DNA from: Sporomusa silvacetica DSM 10669
GTDB taxonomy: Bacteria; Bacillota; Negativicutes; Sporomusales; Sporomusaceae
DNA length: 64,000 bases
Direction of reading: 5' to 3'
Assembly: GCF_002257705.1 (NCBI RefSeq)
Contig: NZ_LSLK01000070.1
Location: forward strand, 248,001-312,000
The first letter of the stretch is position 1. Every line of letters begins with the position of its first letter. The notes beneath the pieces were generated by a model that was given only the letters and a program-made list of their open reading frames with translations, was not told where the DNA came from and made no database searches. The position numbers and the translations under genes are program-made. Of this stretch, positions 51,082 through 59,940 are shown piece by piece.

Positions 51082-51113
51082 GCCGTCTATCCTCGGGTGG
51101 GCGGCTTGTTTAT
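51082..51113 (+). terminator. Plus-strand terminator facing the peptide locus
   Basis: GCCGTCTA-tcctcggg-... TGGGCGGC (GU pairs allowed) followed by TTGTTTATTT. It would end a plus-strand transcript running antisense to the peptide gene. Confidence 0.5.
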
Positions 51114-51178
51114 TTGCGGGATATGATTGGAGTTTGGCGAATACTGGTAATAATATTATATTGGGAGGGACATCGATT

Positions 51179-51562
51179 ATGAGAAAAATTTTATTCGGCC
51201 TATTATTATCGGCATTGGTTGGAATTTTACCTGGATTTGCTCATGAGCCTGTAGATGTTGGGGCGTATAATTCTATTATTTCTGTTAAGGTAGAGAATCA
51301 TTCAAATATCATTGCAAAAGTAAAAGTTCAGAACCATGAGGGGAATCCATATAACATAAAAACTTATAAGATAGACCGCGACCAAAAAACTATTATTTTG
51401 CTGGATAACAAATTATATGATTCAGCCGGAAACTTAAAAATGACTGATGAAAAACGTATGAAATGGACATATAGTCAAAATAAATTAAGCGAACAATCTC
51501 TTCATGATTGTATCTATGAAGCTGTTATTAAATGGGTAGACGAAGAGAAAAAAAAGAAGTAA
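51179..51562 (+). CDS. Small exported protein, unknown
   Basis: A 127-residue protein with a signal peptide (MRKILFGLLLSALVGILPGFA, cleaved about residue 22). The mature part is of mixed charge with a strand-rich look (VKVENHSNIIAKVKVQNHEGN, YKIDRDQKTIILLDNKLYD) and a lysine-rich end. I start it at the ATG at 51179 with a GGGAGG site; an upstream frame to 51080 lacks support. The cysteine-poor body and the SVKVENHSN start fit a small periplasmic or wall protein. I do not recognise a family. Confidence 0.7.
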   Translation: MRKILFGLLLSALVGILPGFAHEPVDVGAYNSIISVKVENHSNIIAKVKVQNHEGNPYNIKTYKIDRDQKTIILLDNKLYDSAGNLKMTDEKRMKWTYSQNKLSEQSLHDCIYEAVIKWVDEEKKKK

Positions 51563-51604
51563 TAGCTATTCACCAATGTTAAACAAAGACCGCTTTTATA
51601 ACCA

Positions 51605-51800
51605 TCATTCTTTGTCTGTTGGCGTATCCGCGTTTTTCGGTAATGGCTTAGCCGCTGCTGGTTGCAAATTCGTTGTCCGTGAAGTAATTGTTTGCCCAGA
51701 TTTAACGAAGACACCCTCTTGCCACATTTGATAAACGTAGAGTAGCTAGACTTAACCAGGGCGTAATAAACATAGACCATTGTAGTAGTTGATTGCTCAT
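51605..51800 (-). pseudogene. Degenerate small gene with a good ribosome site
   Basis: AGGAGGACTT-ATG starts MSNQLLQWSMFITPWLSLATLRLSN, which looks like the N-terminus of a small membrane protein, and stops after 32 codons. In another frame the sequence continues as MWQEGVFVKSGQTITSRTTN ... PTDKE to a stop at 51605. This suggests one gene broken by a frameshift. The rest of the 51563-52052 gap holds only a GGTAGGC/GCCTATC hairpin near 51945. Confidence 0.4.
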
Positions 51801-52052
51801 AAGTCCTCCTTTTAGTCAATATCAAGGATAGTTTGCTTTTTTGGCGTAAGTTCTATTCCCATTTTCAACCTGAAATATGTAGGGTTATATATAATGCTGT
51901 TGGAGATAACCAGTGAAAAGTTCACTTCTATCAAGAGGTAGGCATAGCGCCTATCCCTTTTGCGTTGCCGCTAAACTTTGTGTCAAGTGAATAATAACCT
52001 AGGTGATATCAAATAATAATATAGCCTAAATACTGAAGTAGGAGGCATTGGC

Positions 52053-52622
52053 GTGGGAAAAACAGTCCGACTCACAGCCGCGGAAATTGCCGTTCTATGG
52101 GCTCAGTATGCAGGTGTATGTCTTGCAATATTTGGCGCAGAAGGCAAATGACCAGGAGATTAAGCCGATTATCGAGTATGCACAGAACCTATCTGAATGG
52201 CATGTTGAGAATGTCGGGCAAATATTTAAACTAGAGAAATTCCCTATTCCCAAAGGTTTTACAAATGAGGATGTCAATTTAAATGCTCCGCGACTTTATT
52301 CAGATACATTAAACCTTCGCTATGTGGGAAATGTATCCAACGTACCTCAAACATGGGGCTCGGAGGTTACGGGAGCGATTGTATCTCCGGTCTTAGATAA
52401 ATTAATGATGCAGCAAGTTAGTATTTTGACTGCAATAGGTATGTCAAACCACGGGGCTGCCAGGGGAGCTACCACTAGGGTGGATGTAGCTGCTGATTTT
52501 GCACGACTTGCGATTGAAATTGCAGAATATGGCGAAGATGGAATAGAATCTTGATTGAGAATGGCTGGCTTGAACAACCGCCTCAAGCATCTGACCGGAG
52601 AGCGATAGCGCAGAGACAGTAG
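52053..52622 (+). pseudogene. DUF3231 gene with two compensating frameshifts
   Basis: The N-terminus RLTAAEIAVLWAQYAG starts at a GTG at 52053 after an AGGAGG site. The body (YVLQYLAQKANDQEIKPIIEYA, FPIPKGFTNEDVNLNAPRL) is in a second frame. The C-terminus (LIENGWLEQPPQASDRRAIAQRQ) returns to the first frame and ends at 52622. Restored, it would be about 189 residues, one DUF3231 module; many relatives carry two. The family is common in spore formers and its role is unknown. Shifts lie near 52100-52115 and 52550. Confidence 0.72.
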
Positions 52623-52666
52623 CTCACGAATCGTCAGATTATTTGTGCGTAAGTATGAATAATGAA

Positions 52667-52698
52667 AGAGTCAATTATTTTGAAGAGATAATTGACTC
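52667..52698 (+). terminator. Hairpin between the DUF3231 relic and the next gene
   Basis: GAGTCAATTAT-tttgaagag-ATAATTGACTC, an 11-bp perfect stem 45 bp after the DUF3231 stop and just before the ribosome site of the next gene. It lacks a T tract, so attenuation or mRNA protection is as likely as termination. Confidence 0.5.
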
Positions 52699-52718
52699 TC
52701 AAGGTGGGAAGGGGAGTA

Positions 52719-54002
52719 ATGAATAATTCGTCCGTATTTCCCAATGATCCGCGACAGCCGAAAGCCTATGTTTCATCTTTGACCACTAATCTAATCCACT
52801 TGCGGAGTCCATATATTACAGCCTTGTGGTCAATAATTTTCCCCGGGTTTGGCCATATCATCCTAGGAAGCTATGTTAAGGGCTTCCTGTTTATTATCTG
52901 GGAAATTATAATCAATACTCAGTCGCATCTCAACATCGTTATTCTTTATACCTTCACCGGCCATTTTAATGAAGCTACTGCTGCTGCTGATTCAAGGTGG
53001 TTCCTTCTTTATATTACAGTATACGTATATGCTGCCTGGGATAGCTATCGCTCTACAGTAGACCTTAATAAATTCTCGATACTAGCAGATCGCGCCGACA
53101 CACCGCTTACGCGCTTTAAAATGGATTCTTTTGAAATTAACTATTTTGACAAACGCAATCCTTGGGTTGCTGCCGTATGGTCTATGTTGAGCCCCGGGGT
53201 TGGACATCTTTATACCCATCAACTTCCTACAGGTTTCATCGTAATTATTTTGTGGATAGTTATTACCTACTATTCACACCTATTGCAGGTAATTCAATAC
53301 ACACTACATTTTGATTTCAATCAGGCGGTAGCCGTGTCGGATCCGGAATGGTTGCTGTTTATGCCCTCAATCTATTGCTTTGCTTTTTATGATGCATATG
53401 TCAATACAGTGGAATACAATAAGCTGTTCGATGGTGAACAAGCCAATTTCCTGAAACGAACCTACCAGAACGGTAACTATCTTAAACAATTTTTTCCGCC
53501 GGGAGAGGAAGACGTGTTTATCATCTCAACCTTTGAACATTCTATGTATTTAGAACTGGCAATCTCGGATCTGGAGATCAGAGGGATTCCACGTAACCAG
53601 ATTTTTGCAGCGTCAATGGAAAAGAAGCAAAAACCGATGTTTCTAATTGATACAATCCATCGAGCGGATGGTGTTGGCACTATGGATGTTGCCTGTATTA
53701 CCGGTGCATTCACTGCAGTGCTTGGTGGTGTCTACGGCTATATCTGGTATGGTGGGCCGTTATTGTGGGGCTTGATTGGACTTACGCTTGGCTTTATAGT
53801 CGGGGGAAGTATCGACATTTTCGTTACCAAGAAAAAACGTCGGTTGGTAAGTTCGGATAGTTCAACGGAAGTTGTCCTGATTATCAAGTGTGAACCCGTC
53901 CAAACCTCTTTGGTTGAAGAAGTCTTAACTCGTCACTTGGCGCTCGGCATGACCCAGGTGAATTCATTGATTTCTACCGCATCTACACTAACACAACAGT
54001 GA
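52719..54002 (+). CDS. Membrane protein with internal duplication, unknown
   Basis: A 427-residue protein starting at the ATG at 52719 with a GGGAAGGGGAG site. Two similar membrane modules are visible: about 28-115 (SPYITALWSIIFPGFGHIILGSY) and about 145-235 (NPWVAAVWSMLSPGVGHLYTHQL). Each has W-S-x-x-x-P-G-x-G-H and a later aspartate/glutamate-rich turn before YxxxWDSY or FAFYDAY. The C-terminal third has an alternating soluble segment and a glycine-rich membrane pair (GAFTAVLGGVYGYIWYGGPLLWG). The PGxGH motif is like that of TM2-type proteins. It precedes another membrane protein gene by about 50 bp. Function unknown. Confidence 0.75.
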   Translation: MNNSSVFPNDPRQPKAYVSSLTTNLIHLRSPYITALWSIIFPGFGHIILGSYVKGFLFIIWEIIINTQSHLNIVILYTFTGHFNEATAAADSRWFLLYITVYVYAAWDSYRSTVDLNKFSILADRADTPLTRFKMDSFEINYFDKRNPWVAAVWSMLSPGVGHLYTHQLPTGFIVIILWIVITYYSHLLQVIQYTLHFDFNQAVAVSDPEWLLFMPSIYCFAFYDAYVNTVEYNKLFDGEQANFLKRTYQNGNYLKQFFPPGEEDVFIISTFEHSMYLELAISDLEIRGIPRNQIFAASMEKKQKPMFLIDTIHRADGVGTMDVACITGAFTAVLGGVYGYIWYGGPLLWGLIGLTLGFIVGGSIDIFVTKKKRRLVSSDSSTEVVLIIKCEPVQTSLVEEVLTRHLALGMTQVNSLISTASTLTQQ

Positions 54003-54054
54003 TATTTCTACCGTCAATTTGATCGACAATAATTCAATTTAAAGAGGTAATTGA

Positions 54055-54609
54055 ATGGGCGTACCTGAGCAAACTTGGCTACTACATGATGCCCAGATGG
54101 ATTTCACACAACTAAGAATAGAACATTGGGTACAATACAATCTATTCACCTGGCAGTGGTGGTTTTTGCTTGCCATATTGCTGCTACCTTGGATTTATTG
54201 GTGGGCGGTTGTAGATAAGAGACGGCTTTTGGCTATAGTAACTATGGGGTTGGCCGTTTCAGCAACGGCTAATTGGATGGATCAAGTCGGGATTGAATTG
54301 GGATGGTGGTTTTATTCCTATGTGCCGACTCCGATTTTTCCGCAAATGCTGCCAGTGAATTATACTCTATTGCCTATTGGATTTATGTTGCTATATCAAT
54401 ACTATACTTCATGGAAGGCGTTCATTGTGACGCTACTCGCGATGGCCGCAATTCTGTCATTTGGTTTTGAACCCTTGTTTACTTGGATGGGGATTTATCA
54501 GCTGTTAAGCTGGCAATATAGTTACTCCTTTCCAATCTATATACTGATAGGTGCAAGCCATAAATATATAGTGGATTGGATTATCACGTTCTCAAATAGT
54601 AAACACTAG
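54055..54609 (+). CDS. CBO0543-type integral membrane protein
   Basis: A 184-residue protein with about five hydrophobic segments and many tryptophans (WQWWFLLAILLLPWIYWWAVV). It resembles the CBO0543 family of small membrane proteins found in clostridia and bacilli. The ATG at 54055 has an AGAGG site. It is in the same direction as, and 52 bp behind, the duplicated membrane protein, so co-expression is likely. Spore formation or envelope roles have been guessed for relatives. Nothing here decides. Confidence 0.72.
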   Translation: MGVPEQTWLLHDAQMDFTQLRIEHWVQYNLFTWQWWFLLAILLLPWIYWWAVVDKRRLLAIVTMGLAVSATANWMDQVGIELGWWFYSYVPTPIFPQMLPVNYTLLPIGFMLLYQYYTSWKAFIVTLLAMAAILSFGFEPLFTWMGIYQLLSWQYSYSFPIYILIGASHKYIVDWIITFSNSKH

Positions 54610-54611
54610 AA

Positions 54612-55274
54612 TTATAATAGGATCCGATTGATGACATTAACAATCTCATTGAGACTGACTTCAACATGTCTGGAACTGCTTTCGACATCAAGTTTGCCAC
54701 TGGCATTTTTAATTTCGGCATGACCGGACGAAGCTTTTATGGATATTTCGGCGGCCTTACAATTTTCCATTTTAAGCCTTCCTGAGCTCATATTTACCTT
54801 TAATATTCCTGCTTCCAGGGCCTCTGTCTGCAAACTGCCTGAACTTATATGTAAAATTAGTGCATCATACTCTTTTTGCGGCAAAAGTAGTTCAAAACTC
54901 ATTTTTGTCCCGCTATCCCAAAAAGGAAATTGCCAAGAGCTACGCCCATCCCCTTTGTTGCCGATTCTAAGATGCAAAACGTCTCCCTGCATTTCTTCTT
55001 GCACTACGTCTTCTTTTTGAAAATTATCAGAAGGCGACCAGCCGAAAATTCGGATAGTAGGACAAATTACATCAGCACGAACTACGCGAACATCGCCAGA
55101 ACTGCTGTCCACCTCTAAGCTTTTTGCGCGGACACAAAGAATGGCTGGTATAATGTCAACCAAATTAGGTGGCTCAATATCAACCGGCCTTGACAAAAAC
55201 GAGATTCAACTCGCGACCCTCGCCTTGGCAGGGGGTTTAAGACGCATAATGGTTTTCAGTATGCCAGCACTCAT
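54612..55274 (-). pseudogene. DUF4097 beta-repeat protein interrupted by a stop
   Basis: The C-terminal 195 residues (to 55196) form a repeat of short strands typical of DUF4097 (VDSSSGDVRVVRAD, HISSGSLQTEALEAGILKVNMSSGRL, SSGHAEIKNASGKLDVESSS). The only start available for that part, a TTG at 55196, has no ribosome site. The same frame continues upstream past one TGA (55206-55208) as MSAGILKTIMRLKPPAKARVAS from an ATG at 55274. The gene therefore looks interrupted by a single nonsense codon. Family role is unknown. Confidence 0.6.
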
Positions 55275-55330
55275 ATCCCCAGAAGATTGTTCAATAGTTG
55301 TCAGGGCATTCTCCGAATTTTAATTCTCCC

Positions 55331-57973
55331 TCAGAAAGTGGACATCAAATTTTCAAGGCTTTTCGTAATATCCTCATCGGTAAAGCAGTATTTCAGGTCG
55401 GTGAAATTACCCCTAAGTTTTGCAACTTCTTCCTTGATGTTTTTATTTTTTAGAACGATGTCCGCTATATATTCTGCCGTCTGTTCAAACTCTTTGTATC
55501 CGAAGCCGAATCTCGTCATTTCAGAAACGCCAAGCCTGATTGCGCCGGAAGCCGAGAAGCCTTCTTCTTCGGGCGTAGCCTGATAGTTGACGATGATATT
55601 GTTGTTTTCGAGCCTGTTTGCTATTTCCGGCCCTGTGCCATATCCCACCCTCACAATTACCTGATGAGTCTCCGTGTAAGATATGGAAGGATCGCCGGCA
55701 ACATCCAGTCCGGCATTCTTAAGACATTTTGCAAAATACTTGGCATTTTGGATTATATTCTTCTGGTACTCATCTTTGAAACTGTTCATTTCATATGCTG
55801 CCATCAACAGCCCCAGCATAGTACCAAGGTGGTGATTGCTTACGCTTCCTGGGAAAGCCCTTGTTTCGATGGTTTCCCATAATCCGAATTTATAATCATC
55901 CTTATCATAATTGCCTGCAATGATTCCTCTTTGGGTGCCGAAGAAGGTCTTATGAGTTGAACCTGTGACAATTTCAGCACCTTCAGTAAATGGATTCTGG
56001 AAGTAATCTCCTACCAGGCCAAGTACGTGGGCCATGTCATACATGATAACCGCATTGATTTTCTGTTCATCGATAAACTGCCGGATTTCCCTCACAGGTT
56101 CTTTATGCAATACCATGCTCTTACCGAAAATGATAAGCTCCGGTTTATATTTCTCTATGACTTTTTTCGTGTCCTCAACATCGATTTTGAAACTGTTATC
56201 CTTTTCTACCGGAAAATTGACAACTGCGTTTTTTTCGGTGACAGGATCAATGGCTATGTAGTCATGCAAAGCCCCCATAGGCTGGGCACTCAAGTGTCCC
56301 CCCCTGATGATGTGATTGTTTAATACATAGCCCAAACGCGAAGCGTCCTTTTTTCTATTTACCCTGTTTTTGAAATCCATAATCGCACTAAAAACTGCAG
56401 TGTTTGCCATCTGACCGCTGACAACTCTTGTTTCTACCTCAGTACAATTGAGGTATTTTTTCAGTTCTTCTATTAATAAATGTTCGATCTCATCAATGAA
56501 TCCGGTACCTTGATAGTAAAAAACATCGTAGTCATAGAACGATTTCATTTTCTTGTGCTCCGCATACCTGAAAGAAGGATCCATCACCGACAACAGTCTG
56601 ACAGCGGAAGAAGGGGTCTGCTCAGAGGGGATAAGGTTAATGGTTTCTTTCTGTCTCCATAAGGTGTTCCGACAACTTCTTTCGACAAGATTCAAAGCTT
56701 TGGTCTTGTAATCTGCCGAACTATCGAATTTACAGTCTACTTCAACTCCATAAATAATCGGTCTGGCAAACGGAGGAGCATCGCTTTTCAGATGATATGG
56801 AATGATAACAGCCTTTACCTTGTTTCCTCTGATTTCTACCTCCACATTGTCTTTCAGTTCTACATCGCCATTAAGAAGGGCCAGACCGATTGCTCTCATT
56901 GCTCTATCATCGGTAATTCTGCTTTCAAGCCCATATCCTTCGGTCTTTAAATAAGGCACCATGGTTGCGCTTGTTATGTAACCTATTTCCTTATCACCTT
57001 TGAAAACCTTGCATCCTGCTCTGGCAACACCTTTATCAATCAATGTGATCGGTTTTATTATTCTGTTCAAATCCGTCAGGTTGGCAAAATCTCTTTCCAT
57101 TATCTTTTTATAACCTTCATATTGTTTTGCCAAAGATTCTCTGCCGATATAATCGCCTTTGGCTTCAGCAAAGCTTATGGCAAATTTAGCCAAAGGGCAT
57201 GAGAAAATCGGGATTTCCCTGCCGTCAATGTCCAGGCCCAATTCATGTCCATACAGAGGTAGTCCGGCTTCAAGCCTCAGTGTATCTCTGGCGCCAAGGC
57301 CAATAGCCATAGCCCCATACTCAAGCAACCTTTCCCAAATTACGGCTGCCTCAGAAGCTTTAATAAACAATTCAAATCCTAACGGCTCTCCGGTATAACC
57401 CGTCCTGGCAACAAGCACTTCTTTACCGTCAAACTTTAGAATATCCAGTGCGTTCTTTACCGGTTCCGTAAGATAAACGCTGCCGGTAAGTTTACTGAGG
57501 ATGTTCTTCGAGTCCGGTCCCTGTACTGAAATCATAGCAATCTCGCTAGACTTATTGGTAATTCCTGCGTCAAATTTCGCTATTTCTCGTTGTAAATGTT
57601 CCCAATCCTTCTCGGCGTTAGCAGCATTTACAACAAGCAAATACTCATCTTCATAAAAGCGGTAAAGATAAGCATCATCAACCGCTCCGCCATTCTCGTT
57701 CGGAATCATGGTATATTGCGCCTGCTTAAGGTCAAGGGCAAAAACATTATTCGTTAAAACATATTGTAGAAATTTCGCAGCTTCTCTACCGGATATAACG
57801 AATCTTCCCATGTGCGAAACATCAAATATGCCGGTCTTTTTCCTAGTATAAATATGTTCCTCGATGATTCCCGATTTATAATTGATCGGCATTTCCCATC
57901 CGCCAAAATCCACCATCTTTGCGCCTGATTTTACGTGATTGTCATAAAGTACTGTCCTTTTTAACGCTGTCAT
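55331..57973 (-). CDS. Fused aminomethyltransferase (GcvT) and serine hydroxymethyltransferase
   Basis: An 880-residue two-domain enzyme. Residues about 1-425 are a GcvT-type folate aminomethyltransferase (KMVDFGGWEMPINYKSGIIEEH; NENGGAVDDAYLYRF with the catalytic aspartate; ARTGYTGEPLGFELF). Residues about 440-880 are a PLP serine hydroxymethyltransferase (LIPSEQTPSSAVRLLS; MYDMAHVLGLVGDYF; the PLP lysine in GSTHKTFFGTQRG). I start it at the ATG at 57973 with a GGAGG site; the longer frame is unsupported. Fusion would pass methylene-H4folate from one site to the other, allowing glycine or a methylated glycine to be turned into serine. No gcvH or gcvP is nearby. Codon choice and flanking relics hint at transfer. 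Confidence 0.88.
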   Translation of the reverse strand: MTALKRTVLYDNHVKSGAKMVDFGGWEMPINYKSGIIEEHIYTRKKTGIFDVSHMGRFVISGREAAKFLQYVLTNNVFALDLKQAQYTMIPNENGGAVDDAYLYRFYEDEYLLVVNAANAEKDWEHLQREIAKFDAGITNKSSEIAMISVQGPDSKNILSKLTGSVYLTEPVKNALDILKFDGKEVLVARTGYTGEPLGFELFIKASEAAVIWERLLEYGAMAIGLGARDTLRLEAGLPLYGHELGLDIDGREIPIFSCPLAKFAISFAEAKGDYIGRESLAKQYEGYKKIMERDFANLTDLNRIIKPITLIDKGVARAGCKVFKGDKEIGYITSATMVPYLKTEGYGLESRITDDRAMRAIGLALLNGDVELKDNVEVEIRGNKVKAVIIPYHLKSDAPPFARPIIYGVEVDCKFDSSADYKTKALNLVERSCRNTLWRQKETINLIPSEQTPSSAVRLLSVMDPSFRYAEHKKMKSFYDYDVFYYQGTGFIDEIEHLLIEELKKYLNCTEVETRVVSGQMANTAVFSAIMDFKNRVNRKKDASRLGYVLNNHIIRGGHLSAQPMGALHDYIAIDPVTEKNAVVNFPVEKDNSFKIDVEDTKKVIEKYKPELIIFGKSMVLHKEPVREIRQFIDEQKINAVIMYDMAHVLGLVGDYFQNPFTEGAEIVTGSTHKTFFGTQRGIIAGNYDKDDYKFGLWETIETRAFPGSVSNHHLGTMLGLLMAAYEMNSFKDEYQKNIIQNAKYFAKCLKNAGLDVAGDPSISYTETHQVIVRVGYGTGPEIANRLENNNIIVNYQATPEEEGFSASGAIRLGVSEMTRFGFGYKEFEQTAEYIADIVLKNKNIKEEVAKLRGNFTDLKYCFTDEDITKSLENLMSTF

Positions 57974-58181
57974 ATTATCAAACCTCCATAATTTTCCTGA
58001 AGAAAACTGGCGATGAACTCCGCGTTTTTTCGATACCCAAACACGATAAACCTGGTAAATATTGGAGTGTATTATGGTGAGAATATTCTCCTTTAATAAA
58101 TAAAATCCTTTATCCAGATAAACTAAATTTTGTGGTTCTGGTGCAAAATTCTTCACTAAGTCAAAGCTATCTAATCCTTCC

Positions 58182-58443
58182 TCAGAATATTAAGCGAGAG
58201 ATTCCCATAATTTTATTTAAGAACTCAACCTCAGAAAGGTAGATTGAATTTCTTCAACCTGTCCTTTTCTAATCATACGCATTATTTCAATTCCACAAAT
58301 TGTTTTCTCAGCAGTTTCAAGACTATTAAATCCCAGCATTGGCTTAACCTTTCGTTTTATAAACCGATGATCTTCTCAATAATATTGTTTAAGTATCTTA
58401 CTTTCCGGAGTGTTGTTTCGACTGAAAGATTTCCACTATAAAT
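58182..58443 (-). pseudogene. IS6-family transposase C-terminal relic
   Basis: Read across three frames the minus strand gives VRYLNNIIE, DHRFIKRKVKPMLGFNSLET, CGIEIMRMIRKGQVEEIQ and LSEVEFLNKIMGIS. This is the conserved C-terminal quarter of IS6/IS240-type transposases. At least two frameshifts and the loss of the rest make it inactive. No terminal repeats were found. Confidence 0.8.
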
Positions 58444-58540
58444 CAAAAAAGCTGAGGATTAAAAACAACGGATTCCAAGGTTTGGGTACCTTTGTCGCTG
58501 TTAGGTCCATCGAAGAATGGCTGGGTAAATTAAATTGCTT

Positions 58541-58690
58541 GCTTTGACTGCCGAACCCTGTTGCGCGCTTCTGTCTAAACGTTTAGTAATGGATCATAAC
58601 AACAATCCTATTGAATACGAAAAGAGTATTTATCGCAGTGATATGTATGCTTTCCGCATCAATTTAACACGCGGCAGAAAAATTTAATTC
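58541..58690 (+). pseudogene. GntR-family regulator C-terminal relic (UTRA end)
   Basis: The frame reads LALTAEPCCALLSKRLVMD then NNNPIEYEKSIYRSDMYAFRINLTR, the usual end of a UTRA ligand domain (PIEY-x-S-x-YR-D-Y-F). There is no N-terminal DNA-binding part. Ends are approximate. Confidence 0.65.
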
Positions 58691-58723
58691 AAAATAGTTC
58701 CAACCGGCTGATCAGAAAAACTG

Positions 58724-58769
58724 AAGGTCGGAAAGCGGTTGCTGCTCTCCGGCCTTGTTTGCTTTTTTT
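58724..58769 (+). terminator. Terminator after the GntR relic
   Basis: AAGGTCGGA ... TCCGGCCTT stem with a 15-base loop and a T run (58763-58769). It would have ended the gntR transcript. Confidence 0.7.
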
Positions 58770-58880
58770 ATAAATGTATTGAAAACTTTTGGTAAATACA
58801 CAACATTTTGCGCACATGGTTAACTATATTCTTATATACAGGTTTACAATTTATTCTAAACAATATAAAATAACAATTAG

Positions 58881-58914
58881 TTGATAAACCTTTTAATTTT
58901 GTCAAGGTTAATGA
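58881..58914 (+). promoter_or_regulatory. BirA-like biotin repressor operator
   Basis: TGATAAACC-N15-GGTTAATGA, an imperfect inverted repeat with the AACC/GGTT cores 15 bases apart. This resembles the biotin repressor operator (TTGTAAACC-N14-15-GGTTTACAA). It lies 25 bp before bioB1 and would place both bioB genes under biotin control. Confidence 0.6.
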
Positions 58915-58938
58915 TATGCAAAGCAAGGGAGACTACAA

Positions 58939-59928
58939 ATGGACTCTAGTGAAATAATTCGTCTTGGTGAACTGGTTCTGGAAGGTTATATAATCAGTGA
59001 ACAAGAGGCTATATCCCTAACAGATGCTTGTGAAGATGATATTCCGCTGCTTGGCGCTTACGCCAATAAAATACGCGCCAAGTTTGCCGGAAAAAAAGTA
59101 GACATGTGCGGAGTTATCAATGCGCGTTCAGGCTTATGCACTGAGGATTGCAAATTTTGTTCGCAATCCGTATACCATCAGACTAACGCCCAGCCTTTTC
59201 CCCTGATTTCCAAACAGGAAGCCTTGGATTCAATTACTAATTTCTCTAAGGCTGGCGCTGAACGAGCAAGTATCGTAACTAGCGGTAAAGGAATGGAAAA
59301 TGATCCCGATTTTGAACGTATTGTTACACTTATTAAGCATGTTACAACAGAGTCTGAAATTAATATTTGCGCAAATCTAGGTACCATTAGTTATTCTCAG
59401 GCTGCTTTTTTAGTCCAATCAGGAATCAAGCGCTATGCCCACAACCTTGAAACAAGTCAAAACTTCTATCCCCAAATATGTACTACCCATCCCTATCAGG
59501 AACGTTTGAACACCTTACTTGCGGCAAAGAAGGCCGGTCTAGAGCTATGCTCCGGGGGTATTATCGGGCTGGGCGAGAGTTGGAATGACCGGATTAGCCT
59601 GGCACTTACTTTGCGTTCACTGGATATTGATTCAATTCCCATCAATATCTTAAATCCAATACAAGGCACCTTATTAGAAAAACAAACTCCGCTATCTCCT
59701 CTTGAGATTCTTAAGACCTTTGCAATCTTTCGATTTATTTTACCCAACAAAGTAATCCGCCCCGCAGGCGGCAGAGAAATCAATTTACGGGATATGCAGG
59801 GAGCAGTTATGCTGGCAGGTGCTAATGGCTTGATTGTTGGCAACTATTTAACGTTTGGCGGACGCGACATCGCTAACGATTTTATCATGGTAAATGATGC
59901 CGGTTTAGTCCCCATTCTAAATAACTAG
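58939..59928 (+). CDS. Biotin synthase paralogue with Cys-to-Ser substitution
   Basis: A 329-residue radical-SAM protein of the BioB family. The [4Fe-4S] motif is C67-TED-C71-KF-C74. The residues matching the other conserved [2Fe-2S] ligands are C144 (NICANLG) and C204 (ELCSGG), with the arginine at R274 (VIRPAGGRE). The first of the usual three cysteines is a serine, S111 (RASIVTSG where others have YxCIVxSG). An extra cysteine, C181 (QICTTH), is present. The substitution may alter or abolish the sulfur-donating cluster. A GGGAG site precedes the ATG. The true biotin synthase may be the second copy, 12 bp downstream. Confidence 0.88.
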   Translation: MDSSEIIRLGELVLEGYIISEQEAISLTDACEDDIPLLGAYANKIRAKFAGKKVDMCGVINARSGLCTEDCKFCSQSVYHQTNAQPFPLISKQEALDSITNFSKAGAERASIVTSGKGMENDPDFERIVTLIKHVTTESEINICANLGTISYSQAAFLVQSGIKRYAHNLETSQNFYPQICTTHPYQERLNTLLAAKKAGLELCSGGIIGLGESWNDRISLALTLRSLDIDSIPINILNPIQGTLLEKQTPLSPLEILKTFAIFRFILPNKVIRPAGGREINLRDMQGAVMLAGANGLIVGNYLTFGGRDIANDFIMVNDAGLVPILNN

Positions 59929-59940
59929 GAGGCAAAAATT

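Larger units (their letters stand above)
57974..58938. other. Gene-poor interval with mobile-element and regulator relics
   Basis: Apart from the IS6 relic (58182-58443), the GntR relic (58541-58690), a terminator and the BirA-like operator, described separately, I see no gene. The 5' part (57974-58170) is open in frame with the fused enzyme but has no good start. Confidence 0.6.

Noticed and set aside
57974..58180. Glycine riboswitch before the GcvT-SHMT fusion gene
   Set aside because: I could not find the paired aptamer cores or the conserved linker, only A/T-rich sequence.
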